This document shows positions 1-6,061 of a DNA stretch of 17,334 nt, in pieces. Both the position numbers and the translations under genes were made by a program. Each line of letters begins with the position of its first letter. The stretch's first letter is position 1. The notes under the pieces were generated by a model that saw only the letters and a program-made list of their open reading frames with translations, did no database searches and had not been told where the DNA came from. Source of the stretch: an uncultured bacterium (GTDB lineage Bacteria; Actinomycetota; Coriobacteriia; Coriobacteriales; Coriobacteriaceae); contig CAJMOL010000008.1 in the NCBI GenBank assembly GCA_905215095.1, positions 1-17,334 on the forward strand. Reading direction: 5' to 3'.

Positions 1-9
1 CTCTTTGCT

Positions 10-153
10 TTAGCATTTAGCCATCTTGGCAATCTCCAACAAATCGGCTCTTGCGGCTAGACCAGAACCCAACGGAGGTTCCTTGCTATCCAGCTCCTTG
101 CGACGTTGGCGCAATCTCTTCGCTACCTCGCGGCGCTCTTCATCACTAATCAT
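10..153 (-). CDS. 47-residue hypothetical protein with MISDEERREV N-terminus
   Basis: No function is recognised. The protein is short, highly charged and probably alpha-helical. I chose the ATG at 153 rather than any upstream start because its first 15 residues (MISDEERREVAKRLR) match the start of the neighbouring upstream gene product (MITDKERREVANKLR), and because its ATG overlaps that gene's TAG stop by 8 nt, which fits translational coupling. The stop is TAA. It resembles a copy of the neighbour's N-terminal helix that has lost the C-terminal zinc ribbon. It could be a stand-alone helical partner or a decaying duplicate. Confidence 0.6.
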   Translation of the reverse strand: MISDEERREVAKRLRQRRKELDSKEPPLGSGLAARADLLEIAKMAKC

Positions 154-490
154 CGACAATCGCCGCCCCACACTTAGGACAATGGTTCCACCGCATATCG
201 CCGATTGAGTAGCCGCAGACCTCGCAACACGGGGTTTCCCTACCGTACTTGGTCTTGAACTTGCCGCGGCGCGTGGTGGTCGGGCGGTCGATGAGATCGG
301 CAAGGAGGTTGACGATGTTCTTCCACGTCGCGGACTCCTTGACCAGGCCAAATTCTCCGTAGTCATACGTACGGTACACACCGAGAGTCTCACTGAACAT
401 ATGTTGCATACTCTCGCCCTTGGCTAGCTTATGCTTGGTGCGCTCCCGCAACTTATTTGCCACCTCGCGCCGCTCTTTATCGGTAATCAC
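146..490 (-). CDS. Zinc-ribbon hypothetical phage protein
   Basis: A 114-residue protein with two parts. Residues 1-26 form a charged helix (MITDKERREVANKLRER) shared with the next gene downstream. A middle segment contains LADLIDRPT (about 63-71), which I recall as common in phage proteins of Coriobacteria. The C-terminus is a zinc ribbon with CCEVC at 88-92 and CPKC at 104-107, so one zinc ion is probably bound. The start is GTG at 490, overlapping the upstream TGA (GTGA), with GGAGG about 10 nt before it. The stop is TAG followed at once by TGA in the next codon. A nucleic-acid or protein-binding adaptor is plausible, but no specific function can be assigned. Confidence 0.75.
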   Translation of the reverse strand: MITDKERREVANKLRERTKHKLAKGESMQHMFSETLGVYRTYDYGEFGLVKESATWKNIVNLLADLIDRPTTTRRGKFKTKYGRETPCCEVCGYSIGDMRWNHCPKCGAAIVDD

Positions 491-711
491 CTGTCATCCA
501 CCTCCACCATCTTGTAAAGCTCGAGCAGCATCGAGCGCCCCATGCGGATCGCCTCGAGCAGGCGCGTCTTGCTGAGGCTCGCGGGGATATGAAAATCGCT
601 CTCAAGGTGCAGGGTCGTAATCCAGTCCTCGCGGGCCTCGATGCGTTCACTCAGGTCGTTCATGAAGTCGGCGGCGAGCCGCGCCTTGGCGGCAATCTCC
701 TCGTTGTCCAT
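487..711 (-). CDS. 74-residue helical hypothetical protein
   Basis: Unrecognised small acidic protein, mostly predicted helix (EEIAAKARLAADFMNDLSERIEAR, then a second helix around residues 45-68). It has no cysteines, signal peptide or membrane segment. The start is ATG at 711, preceded by a strong AGGAGG site that overlaps the TAG stop of the upstream radical SAM gene. The stop overlaps the next gene by 4 nt (GTGA). It is very likely a real member of the leftward operon, with unknown role. Confidence 0.65.
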   Translation of the reverse strand: MDNEEIAAKARLAADFMNDLSERIEAREDWITTLHLESDFHIPASLSKTRLLEAIRMGRSMLLELYKMVEVDDR

Positions 712-719
712 CGGTCCTC

Positions 720-1439
720 CTATCGGCTGTAGGCGATGGCGATGTCCTCGAAGCGGTCATACACCTTGTCGTTAACGATGTAGCGGTTGTAATCATCCTG
801 CTCCGTGTAGTGCCAGCGTCCCTCGCGGTGTCCCTCGAGCAGATAGTCGCGGAGCGTCCCATCAGGGACGAAGTTGCCGTCGACCATCTGGCGGAAGGTC
901 AGTTCACCGATGCTGGGGCAGCTGTGGAACGTCCGCTCTATCGCGTCGACGAGGGTCGCGTTGGTGCCGGGCGTCACCACGAATACGGCGCGGATCGGCG
1001 TCATGAAATAGCGGTATCTCAGAGCGAACGTCGAATCGACGCGCAGGAGGTCGTCGATAGTCTTGCAATGGTAGACCAGGCGGTCGAACTTCGTGAGGAG
1101 GGAGACGATGCGACGATCCAGCATGTAGCTGTAGAGGGTCGTCGCGCTCGTGTGCATCTCGGTCTTGATGCCGTGGTCTTGGCAGACCGCCTGGAGCAAG
1201 GAGTACCATGCGGCGTGCTGCGTCGGCCTGCCGTTGTCCAAGATGCCGTGCATGGGGTCGCCGCCTCCGCTGAAGCTGAGGAAGTCGATCTCATCCTCGT
1301 CGATGAGCTGGAGAACGGTCTTCGACACCTCGAGGGTGTCAGTCTCAGGAAGCCTCATACCGGTCTGCTTGGTGATGCAGTACGGGCACTGGTAGTGGCA
1401 CCCGAAGTTGGTGATGACGGAATAGTTGCGGTTAAGCAT
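720..1439 (-). CDS. Radical SAM enzyme
   Basis: A 239-residue protein. Residues 14-21 are CHYQCPYC, the CX3CX2C motif that binds the 4Fe-4S cluster of radical S-adenosylmethionine enzymes, preceded by the usual hydrophobic strand (VITNFG). SGGGDP at 57-62 matches the GGE-type SAM-binding motif with D in place of E. The open frame extends upstream, but that part is a shadow of the neighbouring gene. The ATG at 1439 overlaps the upstream TAA by 8 nt, has GGTGAG before it, and gives a canonical start just ahead of the cluster motif. The substrate is unknown. In phages such enzymes can act on 7-deazaguanine or other nucleotide modification, but no QueE-like signature is evident, so this remains an orphan. 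Confidence 0.85.
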   Translation of the reverse strand: MLNRNYSVITNFGCHYQCPYCITKQTGMRLPETDTLEVSKTVLQLIDEDEIDFLSFSGGGDPMHGILDNGRPTQHAAWYSLLQAVCQDHGIKTEMHTSATTLYSYMLDRRIVSLLTKFDRLVYHCKTIDDLLRVDSTFALRYRYFMTPIRAVFVVTPGTNATLVDAIERTFHSCPSIGELTFRQMVDGNFVPDGTLRDYLLEGHREGRWHYTEQDDYNRYIVNDKVYDRFEDIAIAYSR

Positions 1440-1833
1440 CCTGCTCACCGCCAAAGACGGCGCGGACGCGTGCAGCGATGTCCGAAATGACATAGCCCGC
1501 GCAGTTATCGTCGGCAGGGCATCCATCGCAATGGAAATATCCGCGCCCCAGGTACGCGCAGCACCACATCCCGTCATTCCGAACCACAAACTCGGCAATA
1601 CGCAAATCTTGTAGCAGCTTCTTTCTGCTGTTGCCGTCCGCCGGCTTGGAGACGCAGAACAGGCCAGGGTCGTAGCCGTCTGAGCCTTCCGACTTGAAGG
1701 ACCACTTCCTAGTCGTCTGGTTGTACACCCACTCCTGGACCTCGTGCTCGTTTCCCTGCTCGTCGTACAGGCAGCCGGTGCCAATCGGAATCTCAACGCC
1801 GTTCATGTCGACCGGCTGGTTAAGTTCAATCAT
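1432..1833 (-). CDS. Cys-rich phage protein, VEIP-start family, copy 1
   Basis: A 133-residue protein. The N-terminal half begins with a beta-rich segment (GVEIPIGTGCLYDEQGNEHEV at about 12-32). The C-terminal half carries seven cysteines after residue 60, including WCC and CDGCPADDNC, and ends in a helix (DIAARVRAVFGG). The layout parallels the gene at 2032-2438: VEIP start, beta region, KLxxD helix, Cys cluster, terminal arginine-rich helix. The two are probable paralogues. The start ATG at 1833 has GAGGAG 9 nt upstream. A zinc-binding fold is likely; function is unknown. Confidence 0.7.
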   Translation of the reverse strand: MIELNQPVDMNGVEIPIGTGCLYDEQGNEHEVQEWVYNQTTRKWSFKSEGSDGYDPGLFCVSKPADGNSRKKLLQDLRIAEFVVRNDGMWCCAYLGRGYFHCDGCPADDNCAGYVISDIAARVRAVFGGEQDA

Positions 1834-1846
1834 TAGCTCTTGCTCC

Positions 1847-2035
1847 TCAGCTCAGCTTGCGTCCGCAGAACGGGCAGTAATTAATCGGGATGCTCCATGC
1901 GTACGGAGGGTCGACAACGATGACGTGGTCACCGTCGTTCGTCTCGTTAATCCACATCTCGACGCCCTCGTCGTAATCGCCGAAGTTAAAGCGCGTCTTG
2001 CCGCACATCACACAGTCGTTAGGCATCGTCCTCAC
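1847..2035 (-). CDS. Small zinc-ribbon protein, 62 residues
   Basis: CVMC at residues 8-11 and CPFC at 54-57 frame a compact beta-rich domain, a typical single-zinc ribbon. The longest reading begins with GTG at 2035, which overlaps the upstream TGA (GTGA). An ATG at 2026 (residue 4) is an equally reasonable start, and neither has an ideally spaced ribosome-binding site. The C-terminal CPFCGRKL is the form seen in many small phage zinc-ribbon proteins. Function unknown. Confidence 0.65.
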   Translation of the reverse strand: MRTMPNDCVMCGKTRFNFGDYDEGVEMWINETNDGDHVIVVDPPYAWSIPINYCPFCGRKLS

Positions 2036-2438
2036 CCCCTCAGCTTGCGGATACGGGACAAGATGTCATCGGCTAGCTTCTTACGGCAAGTGATTTCGTC
2101 GCCCTTGAAAAATTTGCAGCTATCGGGGCATGCGTTCTCGACCGGGTTCTCGTTTGCGTACCCGCAAAACCACGTGCAGTCATCGGTACCGATTCGCCGT
2201 ATGTCCTCTTCCAGCTTATCCCAGCTGTCGGGCTGGATGAGGCGTACGTCACAGGCGTGCAAAGTCATGTGTTCGCCGGGCGTACGCTCGATATGCACAA
2301 ACCAAGCGTCACGGGAGTCATGTGTGTGGTACACGTACTCGAACCTCAAGACATGAACCATAGTTCCATCTGAGATAAACAACTCCGAGGTATCCAGCGG
2401 AATCTCTCGACCTTCAGCACTTTGGGTAGTTGAATCAT
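2032..2438 (-). pseudogene. Cys-rich VEIP-family protein, copy 2, with apparent frame break near its start
   Basis: The conserved body (from about EIPLDTSELF onward, ending ILSRIRKLRG) has seven cysteines, including CTWFC and CPDSCKFF, and parallels the gene at 1432-1833. The best start, ATG at 2438 behind GGAGGAGGAGAG, is in a different frame: it reads MIQLPKVLKVE and then runs out of frame to a stop at 2346. Removing one GA from the GAGAGA run at 2403-2408 would join the two as MIQLPKVLKVEIPLDTSELF, matching the VEIP start of the paralogue. Alternatives are a rare TTG start at 2466 in the body frame with no good ribosome-binding site, or a real frameshift. Either the gene carries a 2-nt slip or the sequence has an error. 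Confidence 0.55.
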
Positions 2439-2461
2439 CTCTCCTCCTCCAACGCGTTGCG

Positions 2462-2926
2462 CTACGCAACCCACTTCTTGATGACGGTGACGTCGTACTT
2501 GGCTGAGAAACCGGACGCCTCGGCCGCGGCGGTCAGGGCGTCGCACACGGCAAAGGCCTTGTCCTCGCTGTCGAACCAGTAGATCGGCGCTCCGCCGACT
2601 ACGGTCAGGACGTACATATTGCTGGTTTCAGTGGTATTCTTCTCCATGTTGGAGGCCTCCTTGGTGGCGGTTGCAGCCGCCTTCTCGTCCTTCAATTTGC
2701 AGCGGGCCGCCATCTTCTCGTACTCGGCGGTCCGCACCCCTTTGCACCACTCTGTCCACTCGGCGATTGCCTTCTGGCGGTCGGCCTTCGGGAAGCGCTT
2801 TCTGTCCATCTTCCCGGTCGTGGCCCTGTAGCACGTTCCGTAGTAGCCTTTCTCGTCGTCGCACCAGAGGTTTCCGTCCCTGCTGTTGCCGGCGATGGGC
2901 TTATTTCTCCCCGCTCCCACTCTCAT
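2462..2926 (-). CDS. Hypothetical phage protein, possible AP2-like N-terminal module
   Basis: A 154-residue protein. Residues 12-60 (DGNLWCDDEKGYYGTCYRATTGKMDRKRFP and the following WTEWC) resemble the short beta-rich AP2-like or cassette-type modules of phage and homing proteins. A lysine-rich helix follows (about 70-92), then a C-terminal 50-residue beta-alpha domain (MYVLTVVGGAPIYWFDSEDKAFAV). ATG at 2926 directly abuts GGAGG. GTG at 2920 has better spacing (6 nt), so the protein may begin two codons later. It overlaps the upstream gene by 26 nt. The AP2 similarity is my impression and is not verified. Confidence 0.65.
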   Translation of the reverse strand: MRVGAGRNKPIAGNSRDGNLWCDDEKGYYGTCYRATTGKMDRKRFPKADRQKAIAEWTEWCKGVRTAEYEKMAARCKLKDEKAAATATKEASNMEKNTTETSNMYVLTVVGGAPIYWFDSEDKAFAVCDALTAAAEASGFSAKYDVTVIKKWVA

Positions 2927-3227
2927 CCTCCACTTCGTTCAGGAATTGGCCCGTAATCAGGCGATGAAGCCAGTCGGCACACTTGTAAATGTCCAGGTCG
3001 TAGTCGTCTTTCAGCCCGGCGCGGGCGAAATACTTGAGGCCGTGGGCCACATCGGCAATTTGATCGCCGCCGACCATTCCGCTCTTTCCGAGCAGCTTGG
3101 CAACTGCCTCAATCTTGTCGGCAGTCTGCATCCCGCCGCGCCTGTAGTGCGAGGCGTACCGGCAATCAATCTTGGTGACGCTACCGTCATAGCCCCTTAT
3201 TTCAGTGATTGGTACAGGCACCTGCAT
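2901..3227 (-). CDS. Hypothetical phage protein, dATP/dGTP-pyrophosphatase-size orphan
   Basis: A 108-residue protein with a short beta hairpin (VPITEIRGYDGSVTKIDCRYAS), then helices with GGDQIADVAHGLKYFARAG and YKCADWLHRLITG, and an acidic tail. The helical half resembles the small helical proteins often found beside nucleotide-metabolism genes in phages, but I see no catalytic motif and assign no reaction. ATG at 3227 follows GGAGGGAAAGGG. The gene overlaps both neighbours by about 26 nt, unusually long for this operon. Confidence 0.6.
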   Translation of the reverse strand: MQVPVPITEIRGYDGSVTKIDCRYASHYRRGGMQTADKIEAVAKLLGKSGMVGGDQIADVAHGLKYFARAGLKDDYDLDIYKCADWLHRLITGQFLNEVEDESGSGEK

Positions 3228-3468
3228 CCCTTTCCCTCCATCGTTTGACCCGGCGCTCCATTGCGTCCGGGCTGTTGTCTGATTTCGCCGCCCTGCCGTC
3301 CGGCGTGATGAAGCACCCGCGCTTCATGCAGTTGCACCACGCGTTGCACAGGCAGCAGAACGTATTGGAGCCGACGACATCCGTTGAGCACAGGCACGAG
3401 GCCGGGTCGCCCGTAAATGTCGGCTCCGTGAAGTCGTCTGCGCGGAGGTCGTAGTCGCGCCGTTCCAT
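3202..3468 (-). CDS. Cys-rich 88-residue hypothetical protein
   Basis: The central part is very cysteine-dense (CLC, CCLC, WCNC, RGC at about residues 25-52), then a basic C-terminal helix (MERRVKRWRERD). It could bind one or two metal ions. ATG at 3468 lies 3 nt after the TAG stop of the upstream gene; no clear ribosome-binding site is visible, so translation is probably coupled. The stop lies 26 nt inside the downstream gene. No function recognised. Confidence 0.6.
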   Translation of the reverse strand: MERRDYDLRADDFTEPTFTGDPASCLCSTDVVGSNTFCCLCNAWCNCMKRGCFITPDGRAAKSDNSPDAMERRVKRWRERDAGACTNH

Positions 3469-3470
3469 GT

Positions 3471-3683
3471 CTAGCAGACGGCCCGGCTGAGCGGCTCATA
3501 CGAGTCGCACTCGATTTCCTCCTGCGCATCCCTATGCGGAAGGCGGTCGAAAACGAGCGTCACGGCCCAGCGCACCGGGTTCCCGCCGCGGTTCTTGCAC
3601 TCGATGCGCTCGACGTCCTCCATGCAGACGCCGTAATCGCAGCAGAACTCCCTGAAGTGGCGGCACTCCCCGCACATCGCCAT
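3471..3683 (-). CDS. Cys-rich CxxCxHF protein, copy 1
   Basis: A 70-residue protein (MAMCGECRHF start). CGECRHF near the N-terminus, CCDYGVC, and a closing IECDSYEP form a pattern shared with the gene at 5373-5618 (CGSCRHF ... CEQFEEYR), so the two belong to one small Cys-rich family. I chose ATG at 3683 because it overlaps the preceding TGA (TGATG) and has GGAGG 10 nt upstream; a GTG one codon earlier is also open. The stop is TAG, and reading through it gives only off-frame sequence. Probably zinc-binding; function unknown. Confidence 0.65.
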   Translation of the reverse strand: MAMCGECRHFREFCCDYGVCMEDVERIECKNRGGNPVRWAVTLVFDRLPHRDAQEEIECDSYEPLSRAVC

Positions 3684-3856
3684 CACTCGCTGGCCTCCAG
3701 CGCACGCTCAACCTCGTCCTGAATCTTCTTCAGGACCGTCACTACCGATGCGCCCGAAAACTTCGCAGTGGGTCGCTGGCTGAGGTTCTCGATGCTCTTT
3801 GAGAGCGTGCAGTACAGGTCGAAGAGCACGACCTTCCTCGTCTTGGCGTTACCCAT
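3683..3856 (-). CDS. 57-residue helical hypothetical protein
   Basis: A short gene with ATG at 3856 and TGA at 3683-3685. The product begins MGNAKTRKVVLFDLYCTLS and ends in a charged helix (LKKIQDEVERALEASE). It fills exactly the gap between two accepted genes: its ATG overlaps the upstream TAA by 8 nt and its TGA overlaps the next ATG. That tight fit is the main evidence that it is real. VLFDLYCTLS loosely resembles the first motif of HAD phosphatases (DxDxT), but the rest of that fold is absent. Function unknown. Confidence 0.65.
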   Translation of the reverse strand: MGNAKTRKVVLFDLYCTLSKSIENLSQRPTAKFSGASVVTVLKKIQDEVERALEASE

Positions 3857-4118
3857 TGGCAACCCTCGCCTCCCTATATGAGCGCAGGTAGCGCTCCTCC
3901 TTCTTGTGCTGGGCCTCGTGGTGCAGGCAGAAGCCGCTGTCCCTGCCGGTCATCTTTCCGCAGATCGGGCAGGCGACCGGCTCGACCCCGCACTCTGACC
4001 TGATGTGCGATATGCGCGATTTCATCGCCGCGTGCCTGCGCTCGCATGACGGGCAGCGCATCCTCGCGTATCCGCCGCGGTACTTCAGGCCGCATACCTG
4101 GCAGCTCGTGTATTCCAT
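3849..4118 (-). CDS. Multi-zinc-finger hypothetical protein
   Basis: An 89-residue basic protein with four cysteine pairs or fingers: CQVC, CPSC, CPIC and CLHHEAQH. This suggests two zinc sites, the second being C2-CxHH-like as in HNH-type or zinc-finger domains. Arginine-rich helices lie between them, so nucleic-acid binding is plausible. ATG at 4118 overlaps the upstream TGA (TGATG) and GGGAGG lies just before it; a GTG one codon earlier is also possible. It lacks the extended catalytic motif of an HNH endonuclease, so I do not call it a nuclease. Confidence 0.7.
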   Translation of the reverse strand: MEYTSCQVCGLKYRGGYARMRCPSCERRHAAMKSRISHIRSECGVEPVACPICGKMTGRDSGFCLHHEAQHKKEERYLRSYREARVANG

Positions 4119-4354
4119 CACGCCTCCCCGAACATTTCGTCATAGCTGATGCCGAGTCCGTCATGGAGCGCCTTGATGATCCTGTAGCTCGGGTTCTGCG
4201 TCCCGTTGGAGACGTTGAATACTGTCCCGTAGCTCAGGCCGCACTTTTTTGAGATAGCCGTGTACATGCAGTCGTTATCGCTCATGTACCTAGCGAGCGC
4301 ACGGACGAGCGGCTCGGTCGGTCTACTCGTTCCCTGTGCTGCCATAGCCGCCAT
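4118..4354 (-). CDS. XRE-type helix-turn-helix protein
   Basis: A 78-residue protein dominated by one HTH domain: helix 1 (LVRALARYMSDNDC), the HTH pair (MYTAISKKCGLSYGTVFNVSNGT), then IIKALHDGLGISYDEMF, the usual closing helix of small Cro/CI-like proteins. The start is uncertain: ATG at 4354 lies 8 nt after the TAG of dut, ATG at 4345 is also possible, and neither has a strong ribosome-binding site. The true beginning overlaps the in-frame extension of dut (4323-4361), so the two genes share sequence if that extension is translated. Probably a phage regulator. Confidence 0.75.
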   Translation of the reverse strand: MAAMAAQGTSRPTEPLVRALARYMSDNDCMYTAISKKCGLSYGTVFNVSNGTQNPSYRIIKALHDGLGISYDEMFGEA

Positions 4355-4361
4355 CGCCGCG

Positions 4362-4760
4362 CTACGACTCGGCCTCGAACTCATCGACCTCGGTGAAGTC
4401 GGCAAGCTCGCACTTGATGATGAGAAGCTGGCAGACGCGGTCGTGGGGCCGGATGATGTAGTCGCGGTCGCCGAGGTTCACCAGCGCCGTCTTGATGGGT
4501 CCGTGGTACCCAGCGTCGATGACTCCGATGCTGTTAGCAAGCGTGATTCCGTGCTTGCAGCCGAGGCCGGAACGCGCCGCTTGGATACCGACATAGCCCT
4601 CTGGAATGTCACACGACAGCCCGAGGTCGACCCACTTGATCTTCCCCTTCGGGATGGTCAGAGGCTCCTCGATGTTGGCCCGCATGTCAGCGCCGGCGTC
4701 CGCGGCGTGCATACGCTTGGGCATGAATCGCCTGTTGGCGACCTTGCACTCGATATTCAC
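4362..4760 (-). CDS. dut: Trimeric dUTPase, ending at TAG before motif V
   Basis: Hydrolyses dUTP to dUMP and pyrophosphate, keeping uracil out of phage DNA. Motif I is ADAGAD (20-25), motif II ARSGLG (62-67), motif III GVIDAGYHG (79-87, with catalytic Asp82 and Tyr85) and motif IV RVCQLL (108-113). The glycine-rich motif V, which closes over the active site, is absent from the 132-residue product. It is encoded in the same frame right after the TAG, reading RGDGGYGSTG and ending at another TAG (4323-4325). So this is either a nonsense mutant with probably reduced activity or a readthrough case. Start is GTG at 4760 with AGGAG upstream, overlapping the preceding TGA. Confidence 0.9.
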   Translation of the reverse strand: MNIECKVANRRFMPKRMHAADAGADMRANIEEPLTIPKGKIKWVDLGLSCDIPEGYVGIQAARSGLGCKHGITLANSIGVIDAGYHGPIKTALVNLGDRDYIIRPHDRVCQLLIIKCELADFTEVDEFEAES

Positions 4761-5209
4761 TGTTCTGCTCCTGTCGATATGAGGACCCCGTCGCGCATCG
4801 CGGCAAGGCCCTCGCTGTCAATCCTGTCGAACGCGACCGACTCAATCGAGCGGACCGCGTCGTATTCTGTCCCCGTCGTCTCGGAGATGTCGCGCCACGG
4901 CATGAGCTGTAGGTACCTCATACGCAGGACCGCCGCCCCGTTCGGGTCGATTGCCGCATAGCCGTTGAGAACGCTGCTCGCATCTAGCACGAGGCGGGTG
5001 TCCTGCCTGCGCTCGCGCTCCGACTCGGCCTCGAACTCCATGAGGTCGTCTATTCGCCTCGACGGGTCGGTGACGCCACCCTTGCCGCGTGGGCCGTCGC
5101 TGCGGGCACGCATCACCGACAGCTCGCGCTTCGCCTCGAGCCTTCGCTCGAACTCGACGATGCGCTGCACCGCGTCACGCGCCGCGACGAAGAACTCGCG
5201 GGCGTTCAT
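4757..5209 (-). CDS. Phage sigma-like / late-transcription regulator
   Basis: A 150-residue protein with an N-terminal coiled-coil helix (AVQRIVEFERRLEAKRELSVMRAR), a linker, a second helix, and a C-terminal segment (residues about 85-135) resembling sigma-70 region 4: DPNGAAVLRMRYLQLMPWRDISETTGTEYDAVRS. This is the layout of phage late-gene activators of the RinA/ArpU/DUF1492 kind. The start ATG at 5209 overlaps the upstream TGA and follows GAGGGCG at suitable spacing; the longer frame is a shadow. It probably activates later phage transcription, though its target promoter is not visible here. Confidence 0.7.
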   Translation of the reverse strand: MNAREFFVAARDAVQRIVEFERRLEAKRELSVMRARSDGPRGKGGVTDPSRRIDDLMEFEAESERERRQDTRLVLDASSVLNGYAAIDPNGAAVLRMRYLQLMPWRDISETTGTEYDAVRSIESVAFDRIDSEGLAAMRDGVLISTGAEQ

Positions 5210-5364
5210 TCCGTACCATCGCCCTCGAGCGGCTTGGCCCTGAACGCAAGAGTGAACTCGCGCTCGACCGTCTCGCACTTGTGCTCGCAGGCGACGCACA
5301 CCTTGAAGTCGTCCCTGTCGAGAGGGCGCTCACCGTCACGCAGGGGACACTTTTCGCTATCCAA
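5206..5364 (-). CDS. 52-residue Cys-rich protein with TTG start
   Basis: Begins at TTG (5364) behind AGGAGGGCGC and ends at TGA (5206-5208), which overlaps the next ATG. The product begins MDSEKCPLRDGERPLD and contains CVACEHKC, giving four cysteines in C(x17)CxxCxxxC arrangement, probably one zinc site. It fills precisely the space between two accepted genes. A TTG start is used elsewhere in this operon (9738), which supports the choice. Function unknown. Confidence 0.6.
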   Translation of the reverse strand: MDSEKCPLRDGERPLDRDDFKVCVACEHKCETVEREFTLAFRAKPLEGDGTE

Positions 5365-5372
5365 GCGCCCTC

Positions 5373-5618
5373 CTATCTGTACTCCTCGAACTGCTCGCAG
5401 GGTTCATGCCACTCCTCGATGCAGTTCTCGATAATCCACTTGACCGTGCGCCTGCTGGTCACAGGCTCGCCAAAGGCATCGCTCGCCTCGAGCCAGTCGT
5501 CGTAGTCGAGGGCGCAGAAGCCCGTTCCGCTCTCGCCGATGAAGCAGAAGTGGCGGCAGGAGCCGCACTCCTCCTGCCCATCGGGGATGTCGGGAGCGCC
5601 GTCGCGCTCAAGGTTCAT
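5373..5618 (-). CDS. Cys-rich CxxCxHF protein, copy 2
   Basis: An 81-residue acidic protein with CGSCRHF at 18-24, FCALDYDDW, a helix (RRTVKWIIENC) and a terminal HEPCEQFEEYR. It shares the CGxCRHF start and the C-x-x-(F/Y)E end with the gene at 3471-3683. ATG at 5618 has AGGGGG just upstream. The stop is TAG, immediately followed by the ribosome-binding site of the next gene. Likely zinc-binding, function unknown. Other members of this family are usually found in phage or plasmid regions. Confidence 0.7.
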   Translation of the reverse strand: MNLERDGAPDIPDGQEECGSCRHFCFIGESGTGFCALDYDDWLEASDAFGEPVTSRRTVKWIIENCIEEWHEPCEQFEEYR

Positions 5619-5626
5619 CTGGCCCC

Positions 5627-6061
5627 CTAGAAATCAAAAGGGATGTCGTCGTAGGCATCCTTCGCGCTCCACTGCTGCTGGGGCTGCTCCTGCTGGAAGC
5701 CGCGGTCGGCCGGCGCTCCGGCCGTCTCGCGGTCGCTGCGGCTCATGAACTCGATCTCGTCGACGACGACTTCGAGCTTCGATCGGCGCTGGCCGTCCTT
5801 CTCCCAAGAGCTGTAGCGCAGCTTGCCCTCGATCGCGACCTTGTTTCCCTTTGCCAGGAAGCGGCCAACCGCCTCGGCTCGCGCACCGAACATGGTGCAG
5901 TCGACGAAGTTGGGATAGTCCTCCCATTCGCCGGTCTGGCTGTTCTTTCGCCTGTCGTTGACGGCGATGCTGAACGAAAGGACGCTGGTTCCGCCCGCGG
6001 TGGAGCGGAGTTCGGGGTCGCGGGTGAGATTGCCGCTGAGGATGCACCTGTTAATGGACAT
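5627..6061 (-). CDS. ssb: Single-stranded DNA-binding protein
   Basis: A 144-residue SSB. The OB fold occupies residues 1-108 (MSINRCILSGNLTRDPELRST, NFVDCTMFGARAEAVGRFLAKG, VAIEGKLRYSSWEKDGQRRSKLEVVVDEIEFM). A Gln-rich linker (QQEQPQQQ) leads to the acidic tip DDIPFDF, which recruits partner proteins. It coats single-stranded DNA during replication and RecT-mediated annealing; its place beside recT and the YqaJ exonuclease fits. The ATG at 6061 lies inside the end of the mIHF gene (11-nt overlap). The longer upstream frame has no homology. The stop is TAG right after the canonical tip, so TAG acts as a normal terminator in this operon. Confidence 0.95.
   Translation of the reverse strand: MSINRCILSGNLTRDPELRSTAGGTSVLSFSIAVNDRRKNSQTGEWEDYPNFVDCTMFGARAEAVGRFLAKGNKVAIEGKLRYSSWEKDGQRRSKLEVVVDEIEFMSRSDRETAGAPADRGFQQEQPQQQWSAKDAYDDIPFDF

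Noticed and set aside
810..1490. 226-codon plus-strand frame opposite the radical SAM gene
   Set aside because: Shadow of the minus-strand gene in GC-rich sequence: no ribosome-binding site, Val/Asp/Glu-biased composition and no recognised motif.
4323..5372. Recoding of TAG as a sense codon throughout the phage
   Set aside because: Many genes here end naturally at TAG (ssb right after its canonical tip, recT, yqaJ, the radical SAM gene), reading through mostly gives off-frame sequence, and none of the 11 tRNAs has a CTA anticodon. The dut TAG is therefore treated as a local case.
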